Part shown: positions 36,786 through 45,513 of the stretch, piece by piece
Layout: every line of letters begins with the position of its first letter
Position numbering within the stretch: position 1 is the first letter of the stretch
Origin: an uncultured Mediterraneibacter sp.
GTDB lineage: Bacteria; Bacillota; Clostridia; Lachnospirales; Lachnospiraceae
Direction of reading: 5' to 3'
Length of the DNA: 64,000 bases
NCBI GenBank assembly: GCA_944383695.1
Contig: CALWQP010000014.1
Span: 1-64,000, forward strand
Program-made: the position numbers and the translations under genes
Notes under the pieces: model-generated
What the model was told of the DNA's origin: nothing
What the model saw: only the letters and a program-made list of their open reading frames with translations
The model's database searches: none

Positions 36786-38165
36786 TTACTGCTTTGGAAA
36801 CTGTATCTCCATCTTTGTTCCCCTGCCCGGCATACTGTCCACGCTGACCTTTGCGCCATGCAGGAGGGCTCCGTGCTTCACGATAGAAAGTCCCAGTCCG
36901 GTGCCTCCTCTTTCTTTGGAATGGCTCTTGTCCACCCGGTAGAACCGTTCAAAAATCCGCTCATGATGCTCTTTCGGGATACCGATCCCGGTATCAGCGA
37001 CACTGATCCTAGGGCCGTCGAGCGTATTGCCCGCCCATATGGTCACCCGGCCGCCGTCGTTGTTATATTTGATCGCATTCTCGCATACATTGTAGATCAT
37101 CTCATCCAGGATCTGGCGGATGCCGAAATATTTCACCGGTTCTCCGCTCAGCTCCATGCGGACATTCTTCTGCGACGCCTGCGGCGCGAGACGGCTTATG
37201 ATCTCCCTTGTCAGATCATAGAGATCGGTCTCCTGTTTCTCAAGCTCCACAGACTCCTCATCCAGTTTGGACAGCTTGATGATATCCTCTACCAGAGTGA
37301 TCAGCCGGCGCGCTTCTTTATAAATACGCTCAGAGAATACCGGAATATCCCCGGGCCGTACCATCCCATTCTTCATGATCTCCGCATAGCCGGAGATTGA
37401 GGTGAGCGGGGTCTTAAGCTCATGGGATACATTGGCGGAGAATTCCTTTCTCATGTTGGATACCGCCTCTTTTTCCTTATTCTGTTTATCCATGGCAAAC
37501 AGAAGCGGATCCAGTTCCGCATAAACCGCATTTTCAAGAGGATGCTCCAGGTCCAGTTCATTGATGGGTTTGATGAGGCGGGCTGTCTGCCACTTTGCAA
37601 GGAGCATGGCTAAGAGCACCATCAGGACTGCCAGCCCGCCGATCACAGGAATGACTGCGAGCGCTGTGCTGACCAGGCTGTCCGCTGCCCTTGACACTCT
37701 CAGCACAGTCCCATCATCCAGGAGCAGGGCATAGTAATACATGTCCTCCTGCACGGTTGCAGAACGGCGCATATCCTCTCCCTCTCCGTTTTTCAGAGCT
37801 TCGCTGACTTCCTGTCTTCCGCTGTGATTCTCAAGCATGCTGCCGTCATGTCTGGAGTCATAGAGCACACTGCCGTCCTCCGCGATCCGGGTCACCCGGG
37901 TCTGAGCGTCAATATTATCCAATTCTTCTAAATACTCTGCACCGGAGATATTGACCGCCATCCGTATGTATTTGGCCTCCTGCCGGACCTCCGACCGGAG
38001 AAGAGACAGATTCTCGTTATAAAGGATCACCGACAAAATAGCGTAGAAAAGCACGAGGGTCACTGCAAGAATGACCATCATGCTCTTCTGTATCTTCTGT
38101 TCCATGCTCCAGGGGCGCTTCTTCCCCAGCTTTTTCTGAATCTTCTGCTGAATCTTCTTCACCAT
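36786..38165 (-). CDS. phoR: Phosphate-responsive sensor histidine kinase (PhoR-like)
   Basis: 459-residue membrane histidine kinase. Two membrane segments (about residues 28-50 and 168-190) flank an extracytoplasmic domain of about 115 residues. The dimerisation histidine is in FSANVSHELKTPLTS; the ATPase domain has NAIKYN (N box), DTGIGIPKEH (G1), ERFYRVDKSHS (F box) and GGTGLGLSIVKHG (G2). It follows the response regulator by 2 bp and ends a run that includes phoU and the whole pst transporter, so it is the PhoR of this phosphate system. The kinase is 3'-most, with a strong terminator behind it. All catalytic motifs are intact. Confidence 0.9.
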   Translation of the reverse strand: MVKKIQQKIQKKLGKKRPWSMEQKIQKSMMVILAVTLVLFYAILSVILYNENLSLLRSEVRQEAKYIRMAVNISGAEYLEELDNIDAQTRVTRIAEDGSVLYDSRHDGSMLENHSGRQEVSEALKNGEGEDMRRSATVQEDMYYYALLLDDGTVLRVSRAADSLVSTALAVIPVIGGLAVLMVLLAMLLAKWQTARLIKPINELDLEHPLENAVYAELDPLLFAMDKQNKEKEAVSNMRKEFSANVSHELKTPLTSISGYAEIMKNGMVRPGDIPVFSERIYKEARRLITLVEDIIKLSKLDEESVELEKQETDLYDLTREIISRLAPQASQKNVRMELSGEPVKYFGIRQILDEMIYNVCENAIKYNNDGGRVTIWAGNTLDGPRISVADTGIGIPKEHHERIFERFYRVDKSHSKERGGTGLGLSIVKHGALLHGAKVSVDSMPGRGTKMEIQFPKQ

Positions 38166-38167
38166 AT

Positions 38168-38842
38168 TTATGCGGCTCCTCCAACTCTGTACCCTACTCC
38201 CCGGACGGTCTGGATGATCTCACCCTTTTCGCCCAGTTTCTGCCGCAAAGTCCGGATATGTACGTCTACCGTCCTTGTCTCGCCATCGAAATCATACCCC
38301 CAGATTTCTGTCAGGAGCTGATCCCGGGTCAGCACGATTCCCTGATTGCGCATCAGTTTTTCCAGCAGTTCAAACTCCTTGAGCGTGAGTGCCACCTGCT
38401 TTCCATCCACAGTGACTTCGTGCTTCTTTATGTCCATGCGGACGCCCGCCAGTTCCACGTCGATCCGGTCTTCTGCTTTGCCTGAACGCCGTAAGACCGC
38501 CTTGATCCGGGAGACAAGCTCCATCATGCCAAAAGGCTTTGTCACATAATCATCCGCTCCCGAGTCCAGCCCGACCACCTTATCATATTCTGTGCCTTTT
38601 GCGGTCACCATGATCACAGGAATCCCCTTTGTCTTGGGAGAAGATTTCAGTTTTTTCAACAGCTCCAGCCCATCATCGCCGGGAAGCATGATATCAAGCA
38701 GGATCAGCTCCGGCGTATCAAACGCCAGGGCCTCCATGAAGGCAGAACCTTCTGCAAACCCTCTGGCCTTAAGCCCGGTCGTTTCCAGCGTATATATCAC
38801 AAGCTCCCGGATGTTGTCATCATCTTCCACGCAATATATCAT
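38168..38842 (-). CDS. phoP: OmpR-type response regulator (PhoP/PhoB-like)
   Basis: 224-residue response regulator: receiver domain with the acidic pair in YCVEDDDNIREL, phosphoaspartate in LILLDIMLPGDDG, the threonine in VIMVTAKGTEYD and lysine in DYVTKPFGMMELV; then a winged-helix DNA-binding domain (ALTLKEFELLEKLM, VDVHIRTLRQKLG, VRGVGYRVG). It sits between phoU and phoR in the pst operon. The TTTACA-type repeats in front of pstS are its likely binding sites. Confidence 0.9.
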   Translation of the reverse strand: MIYCVEDDDNIRELVIYTLETTGLKARGFAEGSAFMEALAFDTPELILLDIMLPGDDGLELLKKLKSSPKTKGIPVIMVTAKGTEYDKVVGLDSGADDYVTKPFGMMELVSRIKAVLRRSGKAEDRIDVELAGVRMDIKKHEVTVDGKQVALTLKEFELLEKLMRNQGIVLTRDQLLTEIWGYDFDGETRTVDVHIRTLRQKLGEKGEIIQTVRGVGYRVGGAA

Positions 38843-38890
38843 CGTTTCGAGTTCTCCTTCGTTTTATTATCGTATTTCTTTTCGCCGTCC

Positions 38891-39562
38891 TCAGCTCTCA
38901 TGCATGATCGCGCTGTCTTTATGCACGCCTGTGATGGAGAATTCCACCCACTCGGCGATGTTCGTTGCGTGATCACCAATACGCTCCAGATATTTTGTCA
39001 CCATGATCAGGTCAAATATCGCCTTGCCGTTCTCCCCTTTCTCTTCCTTGATGAAGTTGATCATCTCATCTTTCACTTCATCAAAGTACAAGTCGATCTC
39101 GTCATCCGCTTTCATTACATCTCGGGCAAGTTCCAGATCTCTGTTCACATAAGCAGTCACACTGTTGCGCACCATTTTGCTGACCTCAACAGCCATAGTG
39201 CCGATCACCTGGATATTTTCAGCAGTTGCCGCCCATTTCTTGGAAGAAAGGATGATCTCTGCGATGTCCGCCGTCTGATCGCCGATACGCTCCATGTCTG
39301 TGATCATCTTAAGAGCCGCTGAGATCCTTCTCAGATCTTTTGCCACCGGCTGCTGCTGGAGCAGAAGCTTCAGGCACATTCTCTCAATATCTTTCTCAGA
39401 CTGATCGATCTCCTCGTCCTCTGAAATGATGATCCTTGCCTGCTCCGCGCTCCCATCCTTCAAAGCCTGGGTCGCCTTTGCGATAGCTGTCTCACAGAGT
39501 TCTCCCATATGTGTAAGCTGTTCATCCAGAAGATGAAGCTGTTCATCAAATTTATTACGCAT
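38891..39562 (-). CDS. phoU: Phosphate transport regulator PhoU
   Basis: 223-residue all-helical PhoU with two tandem three-helix repeats. Metal-binding acidic motifs are visible in each half: EDEEIDQSEKDIERMCL with ERIGDQTADIAE, and KADDEIDLYFDEVK with ERIGDHATNIAEWV. PhoU links the Pst transporter to the PhoR/PhoP pair and represses the Pho response when phosphate is plentiful. It follows pstB by 3 bp and is 48 bp before phoP. Confidence 0.95.
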   Translation of the reverse strand: MRNKFDEQLHLLDEQLTHMGELCETAIAKATQALKDGSAEQARIIISEDEEIDQSEKDIERMCLKLLLQQQPVAKDLRRISAALKMITDMERIGDQTADIAEIILSSKKWAATAENIQVIGTMAVEVSKMVRNSVTAYVNRDLELARDVMKADDEIDLYFDEVKDEMINFIKEEKGENGKAIFDLIMVTKYLERIGDHATNIAEWVEFSITGVHKDSAIMHES

Positions 39563-39565
39563 AAT

Positions 39566-40315
39566 TTAACCAAACCTCCCTGTGATATAGTCTTCTGTTC
39601 TCTTGTCTGCCGGTATGGAGAACAATCTCTCCGTATCATTGTACTCTACGACCTCTCCAAGCAGGAAAAACGCGGTATTATCAGACACGCGCACTGCCTG
39701 CTGCATATTGTGCGTCACCATAACGATAGTATAATCTTTTTTCAGTTCCATCGCAAGGTCTTCGATCTTGGACGTAGAGAGCGGGTCAAGCGCAGACGTG
39801 GGCTCATCCATGAGGAGCACCTCCGGTTCCACGGCAAGTGCCCTGGCAATGCAGAGCCTCTGCTGCTGTCCGCCTGACATGCCGAGAGCGCTCGTCTTCA
39901 GACGGTCTTTGCACTCATCCCAGATCGCCGCATTACGCAATGACCGTTCCACAATGTCATCCAGTTTTGATTTGGAATGGATGCCGTGTGTCCTTGGTCC
40001 GAACGCGATATTGTCGTAGATGCTCATGGGGAACGGATTCGGTTTCTGGAAAACCATACCCACACGTTTCCTTAACATATTTACATCCATGCCCTTGAAG
40101 ATATTCTGTCCGTCAAGGAGGATCTCACCGTCGATACGGCAGCCTTCCACAAGGTCGTTCATACGGTTGATGGACTTGAGAAGCGTCGATTTTCCACAGC
40201 CGGAAGGCCCGATAAATGCTGTGATCTTGTTGGCTTCGATTTCCAGATTCACATCCTTGAGGGCTTTAAAATCGCCGTAATACAAATCCAGATTCTTGAT
40301 ACTAATCTTAGACAT
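39566..40315 (-). CDS. pstB: Phosphate ABC transporter ATPase PstB
   Basis: 249-residue ATPase of the high-affinity phosphate importer. Walker A is [11 protein letters not shown], the signature [15 protein letters not shown], Walker [15 protein letters not shown] and the switch histidine [10 protein letters not shown]. The N-terminus [16 protein letters not shown] is typical. A GACGTAGT hairpin lies in the 75-bp gap to pstA upstream. Confidence 0.96.
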   Translation of the reverse strand: MSKISIKNLDLYYGDFKALKDVNLEIEANKITAFIGPSGCGKSTLLKSINRMNDLVEGCRIDGEILLDGQNIFKGMDVNMLRKRVGMVFQKPNPFPMSIYDNIAFGPRTHGIHSKSKLDDIVERSLRNAAIWDECKDRLKTSALGMSGGQQQRLCIARALAVEPEVLLMDEPTSALDPLSTSKIEDLAMELKKDYTIVMVTHNMQQAVRVSDNTAFFLLGEVVEYNDTERLFSIPADKRTEDYITGRFG

Positions 40316-40337
40316 TTTCTTTCCCTTTCCTTGATTC

Positions 40338-40370
40338 GGGACGTAGTGAAATCGGATTTTACTACGCCCC
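40338..40370. repeat. Solo GACGTAGT hairpin inside the pst operon
   Basis: GGGACGTAGTGAAAT (40338-40352) pairs with ATTTTACTACGCCCC (40356-40370). It is nearly the same as each end of the MITE-like element at 32.0-32.2 kb. It sits between pstA and pstB and has no strong T run on the transcribed (minus) strand, so read-through is likely. Confidence 0.7.
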
Positions 40371-40390
40371 CTTTCACAGTTTTTTCACAT

Positions 40391-41281
40391 TTATGCTTTT
40401 GTCAGTTTTCTCGCGATCACACTTGATAATGCGTTAAGCCCCACTACCAGGATGAGCAGGATGACCGCTGTCGCATAAGCCTTATCCATGTAGAGCCCTT
40501 CGCTTGACAGGACATACATATGAAGCGCCAGAGTACGCCCTGACCCCATTACACTGTCTGGAATCTGCGCAACAGTTCCCGATGTATACATCAACGCTGC
40601 CGTCTCACCTACGATACGTCCGATGGCCAGGATCACTCCTGCCAGGACGCCCGGGATGGCTGACGGAAGGACGATCCGGAATACGGTTCGCAGCTTGCCC
40701 GCGCCCAGTCCGAAGCTTCCTTCCCGGTAAGAATCCGGAACTGCTTTTAATGCTTCTTCTGTCGTTCTCATGATCAGCGGGAGTATCATGATCGCGATGG
40801 TGAAGGCGCCTGCCAGAAGGGAGAAGCCCCAGTCCAAAGCATTTACAAAGAACAGCATACCGAAGAGACCGTATACGATAGACGGAATACCAGAGAGCGT
40901 CTCTGTCGTCAGCCGGATGACCTCTATGAATTTATTCCCCCTTTTCGCATACTCCACAAGAAAGATTGCAGAAAAGATCCCGAAAGGGACCGCGATCAGC
41001 AGGGATAACAATGTCATAACGATCGTATTGACAAAAGCAGGCACTACCGATGCATTTTCAGAGCTGTACTCTAATGAGAAAAGAGACGGTGTGATATGCG
41101 GCAGGCCATTGATAAGAATATAGGCGATCAGGAAAATAAGTACAGCGAAAGTAATGACTGACGCCAGCATCACGAGCAGCATCAGGATAAACGAGCCCGG
41201 ATGTTTTAAATAAGTTTTCAATTTATCGCCAATCGTTGTCTTATTGATCATCTGATTGCTTCTGCTCACTTCATTACTCAT
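40391..41281 (-). CDS. pstA: Phosphate ABC transporter permease PstA
   Basis: 296-residue permease with six predicted membrane segments. The binding-protein-dependent transport EAA loop is visible around DSYREGSFGLGAGKLRTVFRIVLPSAIPG. A charged N-terminus (about 30 residues) precedes the first segment LMLLVMLASVITFAVLIFLI. It overlaps pstC by 8 bp. With PstC it forms the membrane channel of the phosphate importer. Confidence 0.94.
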   Translation of the reverse strand: MSNEVSRSNQMINKTTIGDKLKTYLKHPGSFILMLLVMLASVITFAVLIFLIAYILINGLPHITPSLFSLEYSSENASVVPAFVNTIVMTLLSLLIAVPFGIFSAIFLVEYAKRGNKFIEVIRLTTETLSGIPSIVYGLFGMLFFVNALDWGFSLLAGAFTIAIMILPLIMRTTEEALKAVPDSYREGSFGLGAGKLRTVFRIVLPSAIPGVLAGVILAIGRIVGETAALMYTSGTVAQIPDSVMGSGRTLALHMYVLSSEGLYMDKAYATAVILLILVVGLNALSSVIARKLTKA

Positions 41282-42167
41282 GATCCGCCCCCCTCTTTAA
41301 CAATGCCACGCTCAGGTTGATGATCAGGATAAACACAAAGAGCACAACGCCTGTTGCGATCAACGCCTCGCGGTGCAGGCCTGTGGCATATCCCATCTCA
41401 ATAACAATGTTTCCGGTCAGGGTACGGATACCATCCAGCATACTCGTCGTAATGCGGGCCTGATTTCCGACGATCATGATGACAGCCATTGTCTCGCCGA
41501 TGGCACGCCCAATCCCCAGCACGATCCCTGCGATGACACCTGATTTTGCAGCCGGGATGATAACGCGGAAAATGCTTCGCTCTTTTGTTGCCCCCAGCGC
41601 CAGCGAGCCCTCATAATAGTGTGCCGGTACAGCCCGCATCGCGCTCTCTGTAGTCCCGATGATGGTCGGGAGTATCATCATTCCCAGGATCAGAGATGCG
41701 GTCAGGATACTGTTCCCGTTACCTGGTTTCTGCACGAGTCCCGCCTTGTACAGCGCAGTGCCGAACTCACGGATCAGAGGCACCACGACCACCAGTCCGA
41801 AGAAACCGTAGATGACCGAAGGAATCCCTGCAAGGAGCTCTGTCGCTGCTTTCAGCGGTTTGTAAATACACTTCGGGCAGTACATTGCCATAAATACAGA
41901 AGTCAAAATACCGATGGGCACTCCGAAAAGGATTGCACCTGCCGTCACGTACAGGCTCCCTACGATCATGGGGAGGATGCCAAACTGGTCACTGTTCGGA
42001 CGCCAGATCTCTCCTGTGATAAACTTGATAAATCCGATTTCTCTCATTGCAGGGATACCATTTGCAAACAGGAAAATGCAGATGAGCGCCACCGCCAGCA
42101 CGGATGCGCACGCAGCCACGAAAAATACTCCCTGCATGAATTTTTCAGTCCATGTTTTTGATTTCAT
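41274..42167 (-). CDS. pstC: Phosphate ABC transporter permease PstC
   Basis: 297-residue permease with six membrane segments; the EAA loop reads AHYYEGSLALGATKERSIFRVIIPAAKSG. A periplasm-facing segment contains FITGEIWRPNSDQFGILPM, a PstC hallmark. The start lies close behind a strong hairpin (42180-42218) in the gap to pstS, with AGGAGG immediately before the ATG. It is translationally coupled to pstA. Confidence 0.95.
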   Translation of the reverse strand: MKSKTWTEKFMQGVFFVAACASVLAVALICIFLFANGIPAMREIGFIKFITGEIWRPNSDQFGILPMIVGSLYVTAGAILFGVPIGILTSVFMAMYCPKCIYKPLKAATELLAGIPSVIYGFFGLVVVVPLIREFGTALYKAGLVQKPGNGNSILTASLILGMMILPTIIGTTESAMRAVPAHYYEGSLALGATKERSIFRVIIPAAKSGVIAGIVLGIGRAIGETMAVIMIVGNQARITTSMLDGIRTLTGNIVIEMGYATGLHREALIATGVVLFVFILIINLSVALLKRGADHE

Positions 42168-42179
42168 TTTTTCCTCCTA

Positions 42180-42218
42180 ATGAGCCGGGAAGACATGCTC
42201 CATATCTGCCCGGCTCAT
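42180..42218 (-). promoter_or_regulatory. Intercistronic hairpin between pstS and pstC
   Basis: ATGAGCCGGG pairs perfectly with CCCGGCTCAT (10 bp, 19-nt loop). On the minus strand it is followed at once by TAGGAGG, the pstC ribosome binding site, not by a T run. It probably protects the 3' end of pstS mRNA, giving more binding protein than permease, rather than terminating outright. Confidence 0.65.
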
Positions 42219-42286
42219 ATTTTAAAAGCGGAAATCTTTTACTTAATGATTTCTCTATATGGTGTTTTCAGTCTGCGCCAATCCGC

Positions 42287-43195
42287 TTAGATCGCGTCCC
42301 ATGTTGTTACATCACCAAGATAGATGCTCTTCACCTGATCTGCTGACAAGTCGTCTGTCGGATTGCCCTGATTTACGATGACCGCGATACCGTCTGTTGC
42401 GATCACTGTGCCCTCAAGCTCAGCAGCTTCTTCGTCCTTCAGCTCTCTGGACGCCATACCGATGTCATAGCTTCCCTCGATCGCAGATGTCATACCTGTT
42501 GTAGAATCAGATGTCTGAAGCTCGATAGATGCGTTCGGGTTTACTTCTTTATAGGCCTCAATCAGCTTCTCCATCAGTGGAGATACGGAAGAGGACCCCC
42601 CTACTACACAGCTTCCTTCCGGAGCCTCTCCTGCGTAAGCCTCTACCCCGGCTACCGGGATGTAGCCTTCGCCGGATACCACTTCCTGTCCCTCTGTACT
42701 CATGATGAACGCCATGAAGTCTTTTGCTACCGCATTGTCAGAATCCGGTTTTACTGCTACATTGAACGGTCTGGATACTTTGTATGATCCGTTCTCAATA
42801 TTCTCAGCCGTTGCCTCAGCTCCGTCGATCTTAACAGCCTTTACAAGGGATTCGTCAAGAGATCCGAGAGAAATATATCCGATTGCGTACTCGTTTTCAG
42901 AAACAGTTGTCATCATAACGGATGTGCTGTTTGTTACCTGAGCATCGAGCGTTGTCATATCATTGTCATCATCGTCAACAACACCAAACAGCTCTGTGAA
43001 AGCGCCTCTTGTTCCTGAACCTTCCTCACGGGAAACAACTGTGATCGCATTTGCCGCGTCCCATTCAGAGCCTGTTCCTTCATCTGTTGGCGCGCCTCCC
43101 TGTGCGGATGTGTCGTTATTGCTTCCGCATCCTGCTGCCATTGCAGCTACCATTGATACTGCTGCCAATACTGAGATAAACTTTTTCATTTTCAT
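42287..43195 (-). CDS. pstS: Phosphate-binding lipoprotein PstS
   Basis: 302-residue substrate-binding lipoprotein: signal peptide KKFISVLAAVSMVAAMAAGC with the lipobox cysteine near residue 23, then two similar lobes in what appears a circularly ordered arrangement: SREEGSGTRGAFTELFG (phosphate loop) comes early and VVGGSSSVSPLMEKLIEAY (the other phosphate loop) late. In many PstS proteins the GSSTV-type loop comes first, so lobe order is swapped relative to enterobacterial PstS. The ATG at 43195 follows AAAGGAG. It is the first gene of the pst-pho operon. Confidence 0.92.
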   Translation of the reverse strand: MKMKKFISVLAAVSMVAAMAAGCGSNNDTSAQGGAPTDEGTGSEWDAANAITVVSREEGSGTRGAFTELFGVVDDDDNDMTTLDAQVTNSTSVMMTTVSENEYAIGYISLGSLDESLVKAVKIDGAEATAENIENGSYKVSRPFNVAVKPDSDNAVAKDFMAFIMSTEGQEVVSGEGYIPVAGVEAYAGEAPEGSCVVGGSSSVSPLMEKLIEAYKEVNPNASIELQTSDSTTGMTSAIEGSYDIGMASRELKDEEAAELEGTVIATDGIAVIVNQGNPTDDLSADQVKSIYLGDVTTWDAI

Positions 43196-43288
43196 TGTCT
43201 CATAATCTCCTTTTCGAATTCCGATTATTATGTACTTCGGCATCTTGCCGCTGCCGCCGGAACTGTCTTGCGTCCGTCAACGGTATTT

Positions 43289-43343
43289 ATGATAAAAAAG
43301 GAATGTAAAATGTAAAATCAAGGTTATGTTAAATCTATGTAAA
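43289..43343 (-). promoter_or_regulatory. Pho-box promoter of pstS
   Basis: Four TTTACA/TTAACA hexamers on the minus strand at 43338-43343, 43327-43332, 43311-43316 and 43304-43309 match the PhoP consensus TTHACA. The 43311-43316 copy sits 16 nt upstream of a -10 TATCAT (43294-43289), in the -35 position, as expected for a PhoP-activated promoter. Confidence 0.65.
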
Positions 43344-43346
43344 ATC

Positions 43347-43397
43347 AAAAAAGGCTGTATTTGCAGGGTTCTCTCATATTTTCCCCACAAATACAGC
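43347..43397 (-). terminator. Bidirectional-looking terminator after glmS
   Basis: GCTGTATTTG (43354-43363) pairs with CAAATACAGC (43388-43397); T runs occur on both sides. It ends glmS on the minus strand and borders the Pho box of pstS. Confidence 0.75.
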
Positions 43398-43456
43398 TTT
43401 TTATACAAAGCACCGGACGGCCGCACATCCATATGCATATGCAATGGCCAGGAGCA

Positions 43457-45295
43457 TTATTCTACTGTCACAGATTTCGCCAGATTCCTCGGCTTATCCA
43501 CATCCAGTCCTTTTGCCACGCTGACATAATAACCCATAAGCTGCAGCGGCACGATCGCAAGGCTGGTCGTGAAATACTGTTCTGTCTTCGGAACATACAC
43601 GGAGAAGTCCGCATTGTCCTCAATATTGTAATTCCCATACAAGGTCAGTCCCATCAGATAAGCTCCCCGGCTCTTCGTCTCCACCATATTGCTCAGCGTC
43701 TTCTCAAAAAGCGCCTTCTGTGTGACAACGCCAATGACAAGAGTCCCATCCTCGATCAGGCTGATCGTTCCATGTTTCAGTTCCCCTGCGGCATAAGCCT
43801 CTGAATGGATATAGCTGATCTCCTTCATCTTCAGGCTTCCTTCAAGACTAATGGCATAGTCGATACCGCGCCCGATAAAGAAGATATCCTTTGCATTGGC
43901 ATACTTGCTTGCAAACCACTGGATACGCTCCTTATCGTCCAGTGTCTTCTGGATCTTCTCCGGAAGTCTCCCGAGCTCCGCAATCAGTTCGCCGTATCTG
44001 TTCTCATCAATCCGTCCCTTTGCAAACGCTGTCTGGATCGCAAGCAGATACACCGCGATCAGTTGTGTGCTGTACGCCTTTGTAGTTGCCACGGAAATCT
44101 CCGGTCCTGCATAAGTATAAAGAATAAAATCGCTTTCCCGGGCGATGCTGGACCCTACTACGTTGACGACTCCAAGGACAGGCACTCCTTTCTCCTTCGC
44201 CAGGCGCAGGGCGGCAAGACTGTCCGCTGTTTCGCCCGACTGGGATACCACGATCACCATGGAGTCCTTCATAAGCTTCGGATTTCTGTAACGGAACTCA
44301 GACGCCAGGTCCACTTCCACCGGAATATCAGCCAGGTCTTCCATCACATATTTTGCCACCACGCCTATGTGGTACGCCGAACCGCACGCAACGATATAGA
44401 TCCGCTCCAGCCCCGCCAGCATCTCGCTCGTAAGCCCTACTTCGGAAAGATCGATCTGTCCGTCCTTAACATAGGCGCCGACCGTATCCTGGACTGCCTT
44501 CGGCTGCTCGTGGATCTCCTTCAGCATAAAATGCTCGTACCCGCCTTTTTCAGCAGATTCCGCATCCCACTTGATCTCCACCATATCTTTGCGTATCTCT
44601 TCCCTGTCGATATTATAGAAATGGATCTCATCCCTGCTGAGTTCGGCAACCTCCAGATTTCCTATATAAAAAACATTTCTCGTCTTATCAAGAATCGCGG
44701 GAACATCGGATGCAATGAGGCATCCCGACTCATTTTTCCCGATGATGAGCGGACTGTCCTTTCTCGCCGCAAAGAGCCTGCCCGGGCAGTCGCGGAACAT
44801 CACGCCGAATGCATATGAGCCTCTGATACGCAGCATGGCGCGGGTCAGCGCTTCCAGAGGCGTCCCTGTCTTTTTATAATAATAATCGACCAGTTTTACG
44901 GCAATTTCCGTGTCTGTCTGAGAATAAAAGCTATATCCTGATCTGAGAAGCTTCTCTTTTAATTCCTGGTAATTCTCAATAATCCCATTATGCACGAGCA
45001 CAACGGACATATCATCCGCACAGTGAGGATGAGCATTATTCTCTGACGGTTCTCCGTGGGTCGCCCATCGTGTGTGACCGATACCGCAGGTTCCCGGCAC
45101 TGCCATTCCTCCGTCCGTTTTTTCCGAAAGGATCTTCAGTCGGCCTTTTGCTTTCACGACCTCGATCTTTCCTGACTCTTCATTACGCACAGCGATTCCC
45201 GCCGAATCATATCCTCTGTACTCCAGCTTCTCCAGTCCTGACAACAGGATCGGAGCTGCAGGCTCCTCTCCTACAAATCCTACGATTCCACACAT
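43457..45295 (-). CDS. glmS: Glutamine-fructose-6-phosphate aminotransferase
   Basis: 612-residue enzyme making glucosamine 6-phosphate for cell wall and amino sugar synthesis. The N-terminal glutaminase begins MCGIVGF with nucleophile C2; CGIGHTRWATHGEPSENNAHPH and VHNGIIENY are conserved. Two SIS domains follow (IVACGSAYHIG, VVSQSGETADSLAALR, FIGRGIDYAISLEGSLK), and the C-terminus KPRNLAKSVTVE is intact. The leader contains an intrinsic terminator hairpin just before the ribosome binding site and no recognisable glmS ribozyme core, so control differs from the well-known self-cleaving leader. Confidence 0.95.
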   Translation of the reverse strand: MCGIVGFVGEEPAAPILLSGLEKLEYRGYDSAGIAVRNEESGKIEVVKAKGRLKILSEKTDGGMAVPGTCGIGHTRWATHGEPSENNAHPHCADDMSVVLVHNGIIENYQELKEKLLRSGYSFYSQTDTEIAVKLVDYYYKKTGTPLEALTRAMLRIRGSYAFGVMFRDCPGRLFAARKDSPLIIGKNESGCLIASDVPAILDKTRNVFYIGNLEVAELSRDEIHFYNIDREEIRKDMVEIKWDAESAEKGGYEHFMLKEIHEQPKAVQDTVGAYVKDGQIDLSEVGLTSEMLAGLERIYIVACGSAYHIGVVAKYVMEDLADIPVEVDLASEFRYRNPKLMKDSMVIVVSQSGETADSLAALRLAKEKGVPVLGVVNVVGSSIARESDFILYTYAGPEISVATTKAYSTQLIAVYLLAIQTAFAKGRIDENRYGELIAELGRLPEKIQKTLDDKERIQWFASKYANAKDIFFIGRGIDYAISLEGSLKMKEISYIHSEAYAAGELKHGTISLIEDGTLVIGVVTQKALFEKTLSNMVETKSRGAYLMGLTLYGNYNIEDNADFSVYVPKTEQYFTTSLAIVPLQLMGYYVSVAKGLDVDKPRNLAKSVTVE

Positions 45296-45323
45296 GTAAT
45301 GCGATCCTCCTTTGACTCAAAAC

Positions 45324-45370
45324 AAAAAGGTGATAAAATCTTCCACTCTTTTTCGAAAAATCTTATCACC
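45324..45370 (-). terminator. Attenuator-like terminator in the glmS leader
   Basis: GGTGATAAGATTTTTC (minus strand, 45370-45355) pairs with GGAAGATTTTATCACC (45344-45329), about 15 bp with two G-T pairs, followed by TTTTTG. It lies between the glmS promoter and start codon, about 30 nt before the ATG. Confidence 0.75.
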
Positions 45371-45433
45371 AATTAAAAATCATACTATTTCCTTCTATAT
45401 TATTCAGGAACATGTTAACCAGCTACAGGGTCT

Positions 45434-45463
45434 ATCATAGCATTATAGAGCAAGCCCTGTCAA
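45434..45463 (-). promoter_or_regulatory. Sigma-A promoter of glmS
   Basis: Perfect -35 TTGACA (45463-45458), 18-nt spacer, -10 TATGAT (45439-45434). It implies a leader of about 130 nt containing the terminator above. Confidence 0.7.
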
Positions 45464-45513
45464 GTCACGCCTTTTCCCATTTCCAGAGGACATTTTCCGT
45501 ACTGTCTCAGACT

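Noticed and set aside
36605..36859. 84-codon frame between the pst terminator and the response regulator fragment
   Set aside because: It crosses the terminator stem and is out of frame with the recognisable receiver sequence.
42287..43243. PstS start at 43243
   Set aside because: The first 16 residues lack signal-peptide character; the ATG at 43195 gives a normal lipoprotein signal and ribosome binding site.
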